Below, in pieces: positions 50,991-60,418 of a stretch of DNA of 64,000 nucleotides. Numbering within the stretch: the stretch's first letter is position 1; every line of letters starts with the position of its first letter. Source of the DNA: Pseudomonadota bacterium (GTDB lineage Bacteria; Pseudomonadota; Alphaproteobacteria; Rhizobiales; Rhizobiaceae); the NCBI GenBank assembly GCA_023404095.1, contig JAEYDD010000038.1, positions 62,001-126,000 of the forward strand, read 5' to 3'. Made by a program: the position numbers and the translations under genes. A model generated the notes under the pieces. The model did no database searches, had not been told where the DNA came from, and saw nothing but the letters and a program-made list of their open reading frames with translations.

Positions 50991-51871
50991 CGCTTTGTAT
51001 AGTCCCCCATGAGGCCCTGCGGGCGATAGATTGTGAAGAGCATCAGGGCGAGACCGATCGCGCCCAGACGGATGCTGGCCATGGCGACCTCCGGGATGAA
51101 CGGCGCGATGTCGCGCAGGAAACGGGAGCCTTCCAGGAACACCATGAGGATGATCACGCCGGCCACTGTGCCGGATATACGTCCCACACCGCCCATGATG
51201 ATCGCCATCCAGATCTGGAAGGTGATGAACGGGATGAACTGGTCCGGCGAGATGTAGCCGATGTAGTGGGCATAGAGCGCGCCCGACAGACCGGCCAGCA
51301 TGGAGCCGAGAAGCAGAACCTGCATCTTGAAGCCGGCCGGATCCTTGCCGAGCGACTTTACCGCCTCTTCGTTGTCACGGATCGCCTCGATCATCCGGCC
51401 GAAGGGGGAGCGGACGATGCGGCGCATGGCGAGAATGGCCAGCACGCAGAACACGGTGACGATTGCCAGCATGGCGATCGCCTGCGATTGGCCGGTGACG
51501 CCGGAAAAGATTCGCGGAATGCCTGCGATACCCTGAACGCCGTTCGTCAGCCAGCCTTCGGACGTCGCGACAAGACGCACGATCTCCGAGAAGCCGAGCG
51601 AGGCGATGGCGAAATAGTCCTCGCGCAGACGGATGCTGATCACGCCCAGCGGCCAGGCCGCGAGCATTCCGAGCAGGGCCGCCGCCAGCAGCGACCACGC
51701 CACCGGCACGCCATTTGTGGACAGGATCGCCGATGTATAGGCGCCGACACAGAAGAAACCGACATGGCCGAAGTTGATCAGCCCGGTCAAGCCGAACTGG
51801 AGGTTTAGACCAAGGGCGAGCAACAGGTAGATGCCCGAGATGATCGCAATGGCGATAAGATAGGCGTCCAT
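50987..51871 (-). CDS. livM: Branched-chain-type ABC permease, LivM family (third system)
   Basis: 294 residues from ATG 51871; an open frame back to 51988 runs into livH and was not used. LLLALGLNLQFGLTGLINFGHVGFF is the LivM signature, with FAIASLGFSEIVRLVATSEGWLTNGVQG and the terminal YRPQGLMGDY. Channel subunit with LivH. Confidence 0.9.
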   Translation of the reverse strand: MDAYLIAIAIISGIYLLLALGLNLQFGLTGLINFGHVGFFCVGAYTSAILSTNGVPVAWSLLAAALLGMLAAWPLGVISIRLREDYFAIASLGFSEIVRLVATSEGWLTNGVQGIAGIPRIFSGVTGQSQAIAMLAIVTVFCVLAILAMRRIVRSPFGRMIEAIRDNEEAVKSLGKDPAGFKMQVLLLGSMLAGLSGALYAHYIGYISPDQFIPFITFQIWMAIIMGGVGRISGTVAGVIILMVFLEGSRFLRDIAPFIPEVAMASIRLGAIGLALMLFTIYRPQGLMGDYTKR

Positions 51872-51872
51872 A

Positions 51873-52739
51873 TCAGCGCACTCCTTCCACCCGGCCGAAC
51901 ATGCCGCGCGGCCGCACAAGAAGCACGAGAAGCAGCACGATGAAGGACACGGCGATCTTGTAGGTGAAGCCCACGAACGGGGTGGCAAGCTCCTGCGCGA
52001 CGCCGATGACGAGGCCGCCGACGATCGCGCCGACCGGATGACCTATCCCGCCGAGAACGGCAGCGGCGAAGGCGGGCAGTAGCATGTCCCAGCCCATTTC
52101 CGGCGAGACCACCGTCTTCATGCCGAGAATGATGCCGGCGATAGCGGAGACCGCGCCCGCCATGGCCCAGAGCGTAAACATGACGGGGCGCGGCGCAATG
52201 CCAGACACCCGCGCCAGAAGCGGATTGTCGGCCACTGCACGCATACGACGGCCGATCGGGGTCATGTGCAAGATGATGAAGACGATGACAAGCGTCACAA
52301 GTGCGATGGCCGCGAACTTCAGGTCGTTGGGCTGGATGCGCAGGTCAAGGACACGGATCGGCCGCACAATGTCGAGCTGGAAGACGCTCTGGTTGTGCCC
52401 GAAAGCGAGGCCGAGGCCCGCGCGAATGAAGAAGGCGAGACCGATCGAGGCCAGCAGCGAGGAAATCGGCGAACGATTGGCGAGCTGCCTGAAGACCAGG
52501 ACGTAGGAGAGGACTGCGGCCAGCGCGCCGGCCAGCAGGCCGACAACGCCGCCGACGATCAGAGACCCCGTCAGCGTCGTGCCCAGAAGAGCACCATAGG
52601 CGCCCAGCGTCATGGTGTCGCCAGTGGCCGCGTTGGAGAACCGGGCGATGCCGAAGACGAGCGTTACCGCCAGGCCTGCAAGCCCGATGATAAGCCCGGA
52701 CATGACACCGGAAAGGAGGAGTTCGGCAAAGCCTGTCAT
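51873..52739 (-). CDS. livH: Branched-chain-type ABC permease, LivH family (third system)
   Basis: 288 residues. Eight helices with LAVTLVFGIARFSNAATGDTMTLGAYGALLG near the start, GIGHPVGAIVGGLVIG and the terminal RPRGMFGRVEGV. The loop after the first helix has Asn-Ala-Ala where Asn-Phe-Ala-His is usual. It follows the binding-protein gene after a hairpin (52777-52806). Confidence 0.88.
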   Translation of the reverse strand: MTGFAELLLSGVMSGLIIGLAGLAVTLVFGIARFSNAATGDTMTLGAYGALLGTTLTGSLIVGGVVGLLAGALAAVLSYVLVFRQLANRSPISSLLASIGLAFFIRAGLGLAFGHNQSVFQLDIVRPIRVLDLRIQPNDLKFAAIALVTLVIVFIILHMTPIGRRMRAVADNPLLARVSGIAPRPVMFTLWAMAGAVSAIAGIILGMKTVVSPEMGWDMLLPAFAAAVLGGIGHPVGAIVGGLVIGVAQELATPFVGFTYKIAVSFIVLLLVLLVRPRGMFGRVEGVR

Positions 52740-52776
52740 GGTTGGTTTGCTCTACGTACATTCAGGAGTGAAAGGA

Positions 52777-52806
52777 GGACATGGCTGCCCGCCAGCAGCC
52801 ATGTCC
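52777..52806 (-). terminator. 11-bp hairpin between binding protein and livH (third system)
   Basis: GGACATGGCTG (52777-52787) pairs perfectly with CAGCCATGTCC (52796-52806) around 8 bases. It lies in the 126-base gap after the binding-protein gene, like the hairpin in the first Liv operon, and may set the binding protein to permease ratio. Confidence 0.5.
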
Positions 52807-52865
52807 GGGCGGGCTTTCGCCGGCCGGATGCTTGAGCCCGACGCCTTGGGCGCGGGGCGCACGCA

Positions 52866-54089
52866 TCAAAGCGTGACGACGTATTCGCGCTTGATCTCAC
52901 CGCTCCGGATGAAGGAGGCGGCGAAGTCCGGCGTCACGTCGCCGAATTCGTCGAAATCGAGAACCGAAGAAGCGCCCTCATAGTTGATCGGGCCGCTCTT
53001 CAGGGCCTCCTTGCCCTCGGCGAAGGACGAGACCTGCTTGCCGTCCGGGTTGGCGACATCACGGATCTTGGCGTTGATCGCGGCGATGTCGGCGCCCGGA
53101 CCGGCCGCTTCCATTGCCAGCGCGAGCACGATGACCATGTCCCAGGTCATGGCCGCGTAGACATTGGTCAGGCCAGGCTGGCCGACCGCCGACTGGTAGG
53201 CCGCATCGAATGCCGCAAAAGCTGGCGAGCCTTCGTTGGAGATGCTGTCGACCGAAATGATGCCTTCGACGACGTCCGGTCCGAGTGCCTCGATCAGTTC
53301 GGGATTGCCGGCCCAGGCTGGCATGATGAACTTGTTTTCCTCTCCGGTCTGGTACCATTCGCGCAGGATGATCGTGGTGTCTGCGATGTAGGAGCCCATG
53401 ACGATGACATCCGGCTTGGCATCCAGGATTTTCTGCAGTTCAGCGCGGTAGCTCGGCTGCGCCGGCTCGTAGATGACCGAGGCGACGATCTCGCCGCCCT
53501 TGGCCTTCCAGGCCTTTTCGAAGCCTTCGGTATTGCCGATGCCGGAGGCATTGTTGAAGGCCATGGTGGCTGGACGCTTGAAGCCTTCCTTCGTGGCGAT
53601 CTCGGCAAAGGCACGGCCGAAGCGGTCATTGGTGGCCTGGAAGCGGTAACCGAGCTTCTTTTCGTTGGCGGGGGCGACCGAAAGGGCCGGTGCGCCGGAG
53701 CAATGGAAGAGCGGGATATTGGCTTCGCTGGTCAGCGGAAGGACGGCGAGCGAAACGCCGGACGACCAGGTACCGAGAACGGCCTGCACCTTGTTGACCT
53801 CGATGAGCTTCTTGGCGGCCAGAACGGCTGCCTGCGGCTGGGTCTGGGTGTCTTCCGCGAAGACCTCGAACATGCGGCCGGCAGCGCCGCCTGCGGCATT
53901 TACGACCTCGGCGGCCGCGGCAATGCTCTTCTGCATGCCGGTACCATAGGGGCCACCCGCGCCGGTGATGGGGTTCAGCGCGCCGATGCGGAAAGCGCTG
54001 GTATCCTGGGCGAAAGTCAGGGACGGCATCAGGCTGGAGCCGGCAAGGGCGGCCAGGCTGGCGAGGGTCTGGCGACGGGTCAGGTTCAT
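52866..54089 (-). CDS. Tat-exported Liv-type binding protein
   Basis: 407 residues from ATG 54089. The signal is twin-arginine (LTRRQTLASLAALAGSSL) with cleavage near FAQ, unlike the Sec signals of the other Liv binding proteins here. The mature start FRIGALNPITGAGGPYG and ANIPLFHCSGAPALSVAPANEKK follow Peripla_BP_6. Tat export suggests folding in the cytoplasm, perhaps with a bound factor. It lies between the amidohydrolase and permease genes, so the substrate may be an amide or cyclic compound that the amidohydrolase opens. Confidence 0.88.
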   Translation of the reverse strand: MNLTRRQTLASLAALAGSSLMPSLTFAQDTSAFRIGALNPITGAGGPYGTGMQKSIAAAAEVVNAAGGAAGRMFEVFAEDTQTQPQAAVLAAKKLIEVNKVQAVLGTWSSGVSLAVLPLTSEANIPLFHCSGAPALSVAPANEKKLGYRFQATNDRFGRAFAEIATKEGFKRPATMAFNNASGIGNTEGFEKAWKAKGGEIVASVIYEPAQPSYRAELQKILDAKPDVIVMGSYIADTTIILREWYQTGEENKFIMPAWAGNPELIEALGPDVVEGIISVDSISNEGSPAFAAFDAAYQSAVGQPGLTNVYAAMTWDMVIVLALAMEAAGPGADIAAINAKIRDVANPDGKQVSSFAEGKEALKSGPINYEGASSVLDFDEFGDVTPDFAASFIRSGEIKREYVVTL

Positions 54090-54182
54090 TGTTCGAGTTC
54101 CTCTCAAGATCTTATCCGGAGCTTTGCTCCCGTTCTTCGAAATACGACGCCGGGCAGTACGCCACTGCCCGGCGCCAAGGCG

Positions 54183-55418
54183 TCAGTTCAGGCGTTCCTG
54201 CTTGATGAACGCACCGTCCTTCATGATCAGCGGCATGTGCTGACCCTGGTGCGTCAGGAGCGAGAGATCGACCAGCGGGTCGCCGTCAACGACGATGAGG
54301 TCGGCGAAGGCTCCGGGGGTAACCGCACCGATCTGTCCCTCCATGCGCAGAAGCCGGGCGGCGACATGCGTCGCGCTGCCGATGACTTCGTGGGCCGGCA
54401 GGACGCGGCCGCGAATGACGAACTCTTCCGACTGGTGCTTGTGCATGCCGCCCAGGAGGTCGCTGCCATAGGCCATGGCAAGGCCGGCGGCGCGCATGAT
54501 TTCCAGCGATTCCATGCCGGACAGGCGGACATTGTCGATCTTGGCGACAGAGCCTTCGGGGAAACCCATCGAAGCGCCTTCGCTCGACAGCTTGTCGTAT
54601 GTGACGAGCGTCGGCACGGCGATCGCGCCCCTGGAGGCGGCAAAGGCAGCCGTTTCCGACTGGATCAGGTTGCAGTGTTCCAGCGAATGAACCCCGCACT
54701 CGACCGCGCGGCGGATCGCCTCGTCGGTGTAGAGATGGGCCGAGACGTAGGTGCCGGCATTAGCGGCCTCCTCGACGATGGCAATAATTTCTTCGCGCGA
54801 AAAGCCGAGGAAATGAATTGGATCAGTCGGCGAGGCGACGCCGCCGTTTGCCATGATCTTGATGAACGTGGCGCCGCCCTTGATCTCTTCGCGGGCCGCC
54901 CTGCGCACTTCTGGAACGCCGTCGCATACGCGGCCGAGGGCGCCGAGCGAATGGCCCGTCTGCTCGACCGGACGGTCAATATAGGGGCCGCGGAAATCGC
55001 AGTGCCCACCGGTCTGGCTGAGCGCCTTGCCGCAGACGAAGAGGCGGGGCGACGGCAGCGGGCACTCCTCGGCCGCCGCGACGAGGGCATGAGTCGCACC
55101 GCCGACATCCCGCACCGTGGTGAAGCCGCGATTGAGCATTTCGCCCATGATCTTGAATGCGCGGACGGTGACGAGTGCATCCGGGAGAAGGGCGTTCCTG
55201 CCGAGATCGGCCATGGAAGCAATCACGTGCACGTGTGCATCGATAAGACCCGGCATCAGGGTCTTACCCTTCAGGTCGATTACTTCGGCGCTGCTGACCT
55301 TAATATTCTCCCCGACTTCGCGGATCGTATTTCCTTCGACCAGAACGTTGACCGGGGTGGTCGCCTCGGGCGACGTTCCATCGACGATACGGGCATTGGT
55401 GAATAGAACTGTAGACAC
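54183..55418 (-). CDS. Metal-dependent amidohydrolase (imidazolonepropionase/Xaa-Pro dipeptidase-like)
   Basis: 411 residues from GTG 55418 after GGAG. Metal ligands appear in order: LIDAHVHVIA (HxH), the bridging Lys in ATFIKIMANGG, SAHLYTDEA, SLEHCNLIQ and the Asp in MAYGSDLLGG. The family hydrolyses N-acyl amino acids, prolyl/arginyl dipeptides, aryl phosphotriesters or cyclic amides. No signal peptide, so it acts after uptake through the adjacent Liv system. It is the first gene after TetR on this strand. The substrate cannot be read from sequence. Confidence 0.85.
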   Translation of the reverse strand: MSTVLFTNARIVDGTSPEATTPVNVLVEGNTIREVGENIKVSSAEVIDLKGKTLMPGLIDAHVHVIASMADLGRNALLPDALVTVRAFKIMGEMLNRGFTTVRDVGGATHALVAAAEECPLPSPRLFVCGKALSQTGGHCDFRGPYIDRPVEQTGHSLGALGRVCDGVPEVRRAAREEIKGGATFIKIMANGGVASPTDPIHFLGFSREEIIAIVEEAANAGTYVSAHLYTDEAIRRAVECGVHSLEHCNLIQSETAAFAASRGAIAVPTLVTYDKLSSEGASMGFPEGSVAKIDNVRLSGMESLEIMRAAGLAMAYGSDLLGGMHKHQSEEFVIRGRVLPAHEVIGSATHVAARLLRMEGQIGAVTPGAFADLIVVDGDPLVDLSLLTHQGQHMPLIMKDGAFIKQERLN

Positions 55419-55597
55419 GTTATCAAACTCCAGAAATGTTCATTCGGTCTCAACCGCGGCTGGTCCGGGAGGCATGGCTTATTCCTTGGGGGCGACCTCG
55501 GCGGATCCGGGTGCTAAGTCCTCGGCATCCAGCCGATGCTTTTTATGCAAGCACGCCAAAGAGGGCGGGGAATTGGTCCCGTGCTGAAAGACGCGGG

Positions 55598-56251
55598 CTA
55601 CGATGAGGCCTCCGAGTCGGGTGGATTGAGGGATGCCTTTTCGGCGGCGGGAAACAGGCGGCGAACCTCAGCCTTCCAGAAGGCGAGCATCTGAGCGTAA
55701 TATTCCTGGTCGTCGCGCAGGATGGTCTGGGCGATCATGCCGCGAACGATGCACATCGTGGCATTCATAACGATGCGGGCATGGTCTTCGGGCACGCCCT
55801 TCTTGCGGGCAAGCGCGGACCAGATCGCGTCCAGACCAGCATGGAAGCGCCGCACCACGGGGATGAGACGATCCTTGAAATCGGCGTTGTGCCGGGTTTC
55901 CGGCAGGTATTCCATGGTGACGTAAAACAATCGGTCCGACATGAACTGCCAGATGTAGTCGACGATCTCGTCGGTGGTGCCGCCGCGCTCCGCATAGTCT
56001 TCGGCAAAGGCGAACAGCTTCCGGTTCACCTCCTCCAGCATGGAGGCGATCGCATCGGTGAGGATCTCTTCCTTACTGGAGAAATGATGGGTCATGGCGC
56101 CGCGAGACAGGCCGGCGACTGCGGCGATCTCAACCGTTGACGTGCGGGACAGGCCCTTCTCGTACATGACGTCGATCGTCGCCTTGCGGATACGCGCAAG
56201 CGTTTCCGCGCTGCGTTCGCCTTGCGTCCGGGTTTTCTTCTTTTCCACCAA
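55598..56251 (-). CDS. TetR-family regulator of the amidohydrolase-Liv operon
   Basis: 217 residues, starting with TTG 56251 seven bases after GGAG, or GTG 56248. The basic N-terminus is followed by the HTH LSRTSTVEIAAVAGLSRGAMTHHFSSKEEIL. The long C-terminal helices (FYVTMEYLPETRHNADF, IVMNATMCIVRGM) form the ligand domain, BetI/AcrR-like. Two palindromes upstream (56295-56355) are probable autoregulatory sites. The same strand carries the amidohydrolase operon 180 bases downstream. Confidence 0.88.
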   Translation of the reverse strand: MVEKKKTRTQGERSAETLARIRKATIDVMYEKGLSRTSTVEIAAVAGLSRGAMTHHFSSKEEILTDAIASMLEEVNRKLFAFAEDYAERGGTTDEIVDYIWQFMSDRLFYVTMEYLPETRHNADFKDRLIPVVRRFHAGLDAIWSALARKKGVPEDHARIVMNATMCIVRGMIAQTILRDDQEYYAQMLAFWKAEVRRLFPAAEKASLNPPDSEASS

Positions 56252-56803
56252 TTCGATGCTCCTGCCCTGCCGACGGGGTTCTCACTTCGGTAAAAAACAG
56301 ACGCGTTTGTTTTTTTGCTATAAGTGGAGAATTTTACAAACAGTCAAGTCTGTTTTTTAGACGCCTACGAGGTTTGCACCGGCTTGGAAGGGCGGACGCT
56401 CGCAAGTGCGGCAACGCGGCGAAGTCGATGTGCCAGCCGGAATGCATCATGGGTGGTGTGGTGTTGGACATGAGAGCGACGAGTTCGACAAAACGCATGA
56501 CGTGGCAGGAACAGTCGTCTAATCGTTGTCGCACTACATGCCGGGCCGGCTCCAGCCTGGAGCATTCGAGCATTGGCTCGCGGTGGGCATCGGCAACACG
56601 CTACCGGTTGGCCGTTTTTCTGCGGCTTGGAGCGCTTGTTTCCTTCAATGAAAAAGACGTTCTCGCCGTGAAGGCCGTGGCATTTCCCTGAGCTGCGCGC
56701 TCACCAACGGTGCCCTCGAGCAGATTGCTTACCAAGGCAGCCTAGCGGACGGGAGACAACTGCGCGTCGTCGATGAAGAATCTGGACATGAGACTCCTGC
56801 CTC
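56252..56803. other. 552-base stretch without a supported gene
   Basis: It holds the TetR operators at its left end and otherwise no frame with a convincing start, ribosome site or recognisable motif. Several short frames exist on both strands and look random. It may include decayed mobile or coding DNA, but I could not identify a source. Confidence 0.5.
56295..56355. promoter_or_regulatory. Two TetR operator-like palindromes
   Basis: AAACAGACGCGTTTGTTT (56295-56312) and AAACAGTCAAGTCTGTTT (56338-56355) share the AAACAG / CTGTTT (or TTGTTT) arms. Their centres are 43 bases apart, four helical turns, in the upstream region of the TetR gene. The first has one mismatched pair; the second has perfect 6-base arms. 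Confidence 0.65.
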
Positions 56804-57790
56804 TTATCGACTGGCAGGGTTACGCCCATAGAGCAGCAACATGGCGATGATGACGATGCCGTAGACAATCTGGCGTCCAGCCTCGGGCATCTGCATGACC
56901 GAAAGGATCGATTGCAACAACGTGATCAAGATGACGCCGGCGACCGTGCCGAGGTAGGACCCTCTGCCGCCCAGGATTGATGTGCCGCCGAGAACAACTG
57001 CGGCAATCGAAGGAAGCAAATAAGCGTCGCCCATAGCCTGAGCTGCTTTGGACGCGTAACCGGCCAACAGTACGCCGCCAAAAGCACTCAACGCGCCGGA
57101 CACCGCAAATGCAACCATGACGATACGCCGCGTGTTGATACCGGAAAGGTAGGCTGCGCGCTCGCTGTTGCCTATACCGTAAACCGAGCGACCGAATGTT
57201 GTTCGGGTCAGCAAAAACACGATTGCCACGCTGACAGCTGCCCAGACCAGGATCGCGTTTGGTATACCGGGAACAATGTATCCCGTCGCCAGCCAGCGCA
57301 TCGCTTCCGGCGCCGAGTCCTGCGGCGAAAAACCACCGGTGTAGAGAACCATCAGCCCTTGGGCCACGACGTTGGTTGCGAGCGTCACGATCATCGAGGG
57401 GATTCGCAGGTAGGCGACGCCAAAGCCATTCAGCAGGCCGAAGAGCATGCCGCACAGGATGCCGAAGGGTATCGCAATAACTGTGCTGCCAAAGCCCGCC
57501 GCTGCACAAGCCATCATGGCACCCATCGTCATGACCCATGGGACTGAAAGATCGATATGTCCAAGCAGGATCACCAGCATCATGCCCGCTGCGATCACGC
57601 CGAGGAACGAAGCGACCTTCAGTTGCTGGAGAAGATACTCGGGAGAAAGAAAGTTGCTCGAATAGAGACTGCCCAGGAAAAGCAGCAACAGGATGCATCC
57701 AAACGCAGTGAGCACGGCCGGATCGGCGCGCCGGAAAGGGCCGGGGAGCCGGGCGCGCAATGACAAACGGTTTTCCGTCGCTTCCGTCAT
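56804..57790 (-). CDS. Ribose-type ABC permease (second of two)
   Basis: 328 residues from ATG 57790, overlapping the upstream permease stop by ATGA; a frame start at 57799 adds three residues. RbsC/YjfF features: VILLGHIDLSVPWVMTMGAM, YGIGNSERAAYLSGINTRRI and VVLGGTSILGGRGSYLGTVAG. About nine helices. With the upstream permease it forms a heterodimeric channel, as in YtfT-YjfF galactofuranose systems. Confidence 0.88.
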   Translation of the reverse strand: MTEATENRLSLRARLPGPFRRADPAVLTAFGCILLLLFLGSLYSSNFLSPEYLLQQLKVASFLGVIAAGMMLVILLGHIDLSVPWVMTMGAMMACAAAGFGSTVIAIPFGILCGMLFGLLNGFGVAYLRIPSMIVTLATNVVAQGLMVLYTGGFSPQDSAPEAMRWLATGYIVPGIPNAILVWAAVSVAIVFLLTRTTFGRSVYGIGNSERAAYLSGINTRRIVMVAFAVSGALSAFGGVLLAGYASKAAQAMGDAYLLPSIAAVVLGGTSILGGRGSYLGTVAGVILITLLQSILSVMQMPEAGRQIVYGIVIIAMLLLYGRNPASR

Positions 57791-58767
57791 CGGAACCATT
57801 CCAGTCGATTTCGCACACGAAGCAATCCGATGGCGCCAATGCTAATGGCGATCAGCAGGACGATCCCTTGCAAGAGGGGCTGCCATAGAGGGTCGACGTC
57901 GAACACGAACAGCATGTCGCCTGTCGTGCGAGCGGCAAACGCGCCGAAAATGGCACCGACGGCGCTTCCACGGCCGCCATAGAGGGAAACGCCGCCCAGC
58001 ACCACGGCAGCGATCGACCACAAAGTATAACCGCTCCCGCTCGCATAAGCCGCCTCGCCGGTATAGGTGAAGAAGGTGAGAAACAAGCCGCCAATGCCGG
58101 CAAGAAGCCCCGCAAGTGTATACGCGACGAGCTTGGCACGCTGGATGGGAACCCCCGACATGAATGCGGCGGCTTCCGCCGAGCCAGCCGCATACGCCGC
58201 ACGTCCTATTTCCGATCGACGAAACGGCAGCCACACGAGCAGGACAACGCCCAGCATGACGACAAGGCTCGATGGGATAATCCCGAAGATGCGGCCCGTC
58301 ACGGCATCCGCCAGGTTCTCATTGACTGCACCACCTGGAAACGGCCGCAGAAGCAAGGCCAGCCCGAAATACACTGCCCCGGTCGCGATGGTGGCAACGA
58401 TCGGCTGCAGTCGGCCTTTGATGACGAGAAGGCCATTGATCGCGCCACAAACGGTACCGGCCAACAACACGCCGAGTACTCCGATCGTTGTCTGCATTGG
58501 CGTTCCGACGACGATCCAGGATGCCAGGCAATTTGTCAGCACGAGGATCATGCCGACCGACAGATCGATACCTGCGGTAATCACGACCATCGCCTGCGCC
58601 ATAGCGACGAAGGCAAGCAGAACGCCCTTGTTCGCCGCTGTCTGGGCGACGTTTGCCGTCAGTCCCGCCGGATGGTTGGCAATGTAGACCGCAAACATCA
58701 GGACGAAGATGGCAAGGCCGATCAACGTGCCGCGCTGTTCGTTCAACCAGTAGCGCCACTCGCTCAT
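57787..58767 (-). CDS. Ribose-type ABC permease (first of two)
   Basis: 326 residues. VITAGIDLSVGMILVLTNCLASW, AYAAGSAEAAAFMSGVPIQR and VVLGGVSLYGGRGSAVGAIFG mark the BPD_transp_2 family. About nine helices. The ATPase gene overlaps its start by four bases (ATGA), so the three genes are translated together. Confidence 0.88.
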   Translation of the reverse strand: MSEWRYWLNEQRGTLIGLAIFVLMFAVYIANHPAGLTANVAQTAANKGVLLAFVAMAQAMVVITAGIDLSVGMILVLTNCLASWIVVGTPMQTTIGVLGVLLAGTVCGAINGLLVIKGRLQPIVATIATGAVYFGLALLLRPFPGGAVNENLADAVTGRIFGIIPSSLVVMLGVVLLVWLPFRRSEIGRAAYAAGSAEAAAFMSGVPIQRAKLVAYTLAGLLAGIGGLFLTFFTYTGEAAYASGSGYTLWSIAAVVLGGVSLYGGRGSAVGAIFGAFAARTTGDMLFVFDVDPLWQPLLQGIVLLIAISIGAIGLLRVRNRLEWFR

Positions 58768-60308
58768 GCCGCCGCCTCCGGTTCGGTCTGCACGTTGAGA
58801 GCACTTGAAATCAATGCCCGCTCGGTGATCTCGCCCCCGGCGAGTTCCTTGACGATCCTACCATCATAAAGCACCAGCACCCGATCGCAGCAGCCGATCA
58901 ATTCGTCATAGTCTGTAGAATAAAACAGGATGGCTGCCCCTTCCTCCGCGAGCCGGCGCAACAACTGGTAGATCTCCTGCTTGGTGCCGACGTCGATGCC
59001 GCGCGTCGGATCGTTGAGGAGCAGGATGCGCGGCCGCCGTGTCAGCCATTTGGCAATCACGACCTTCTGCTGGTTTCCGCCCGACAATGCACCGACGGGG
59101 GTATCAGCATCGGCGGTTTTGATCGCTAGCAGCCGGACCATCTCGTCAATGCTCGCATTCTCCCTGTCCCGATCGATGACGCCGTGTCTCGACAAACGAT
59201 CGAGCGCAGCAAAGGAGAGGTTTTCGCGAACGGTCATGGGTAGCATCAGTCCCTCCGTCTTGCGATCTTCTGGGATCAGCGCCATTCCGATTGTGCCTGC
59301 ACGCGCTGCACCCGGACTTGTGATAGACCGCGCCGCGCCATCGATACTGATCGTGCCGGACGTGCCCCGCAGAACCCCAAAAAGCCCGAGCAGCAATTCG
59401 CGCTGTCCCTGGCCGTCGAGCCCGCCGAGCCCGACGACTTCGCCTGGTCGAACCTCAAGCGAGATGTCGCGCAGCCGATCGCTCCAACCCAGATTTTTGC
59501 AGGAGAGCAACGGTGCAGCATGGATACGCGCGGCAGGCTTGGGCGGAAAGGCGCTGCTGACCTCACGTCCGATCATCATTTCTACGACTTCACTGTTGGA
59601 GCGAGTGCCTGCGGCATAGCTGGCGACGTTGCGGCCGTTGCGAAAGACGGTGCATTCATCCGCAAGCTCGGCGATCTCGTGCATCCGATGGGATATGTAG
59701 AGGATAGCAAGACCCTCGGTGCGCAGCCGTTTCAGAACAGCGAAAACTCTTGTCACGTCACTCGCAGTCAGTGCGGAGGTGGCCTCGTCGAGAATGAGGA
59801 TCCTTGGCATCCAGGCGAGCGCCTTGGCAATCTCGACCAGCTGGCGGCGCGACAGGGGCAGATCTCGGACAAGGGCGCGAGGATGGATGTCCCCAGCACC
59901 GGCGCGGGCGAGTGCTTCTTCCGATAGGCGCCTCTGCGCCTTGCGGTCGATCAGGCCGAAGCGGCGCGGCGGTTTTGAGATCGAGATGTTGTCGGCGACG
60001 CTAAGATCGGGGATGAGCGACAATTCTTGGAACACGCAGGCGATTCCTGCTGCAGCGGCCTCGGCGGGTGACCGGAACGAGACCGCTTGATCCTTGAAAA
60101 GCATCTGCCCTTCGTCTGGAGCGACAACCCCCGCCATAATCTTGATCAGGGTCGACTTGCCGGCGCCATTTTCGCCAAGAATAGCGTGGATGCGTCCGGA
60201 TTCGACAACAAGGGACGCTGAATCCAGGGCACGTACCCCGCCATAGCGTTTGCCGATGCCCTCCATGCGAAAGAGAGGTGCGTTGGATTGTGACTGAGTG
60301 GCGGTCAT
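58764..60308 (-). CDS. Ribose-type ABC ATPase with altered second Walker B
   Basis: 514 residues with two ATPase domains. The first is normal: GENGAGKS (45-52), LPLSRRQLVEIAKAL, LILDEATSALT. In the second, the signature LSGGNQQKVVIAK is intact, but Walker B reads ILLLNDPTRGIDVG, so the usual Asp-Glu is Asn-Asp. That may weaken hydrolysis at one site, making the motor asymmetric. It drives the two permeases downstream. Confidence 0.88.
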   Translation of the reverse strand: MTATQSQSNAPLFRMEGIGKRYGGVRALDSASLVVESGRIHAILGENGAGKSTLIKIMAGVVAPDEGQMLFKDQAVSFRSPAEAAAAGIACVFQELSLIPDLSVADNISISKPPRRFGLIDRKAQRRLSEEALARAGAGDIHPRALVRDLPLSRRQLVEIAKALAWMPRILILDEATSALTASDVTRVFAVLKRLRTEGLAILYISHRMHEIAELADECTVFRNGRNVASYAAGTRSNSEVVEMMIGREVSSAFPPKPAARIHAAPLLSCKNLGWSDRLRDISLEVRPGEVVGLGGLDGQGQRELLLGLFGVLRGTSGTISIDGAARSITSPGAARAGTIGMALIPEDRKTEGLMLPMTVRENLSFAALDRLSRHGVIDRDRENASIDEMVRLLAIKTADADTPVGALSGGNQQKVVIAKWLTRRPRILLLNDPTRGIDVGTKQEIYQLLRRLAEEGAAILFYSTDYDELIGCCDRVLVLYDGRIVKELAGGEITERALISSALNVQTEPEAAA

Positions 60309-60418
60309 GGGGCCTGGGGTCTGCTCTTGGGCGGCAATTGGTGCCGTCTGGTTCGACGCTCATGGATGCCGCGAGCATGGCCCGCGACATCCGGTGGGGC
60401 AGGGGAAGAATGCCCGCC

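Noticed and set aside
53703..55406. 567-codon + strand open frame over the binding protein and amidohydrolase
   Set aside because: Antisense to two clearly recognisable genes; no motifs of its own.
56334..56573. 79-codon minus-strand frame in the gene-free stretch
   Set aside because: Overlaps a TetR operator, has no ribosome site and no recognisable motif.
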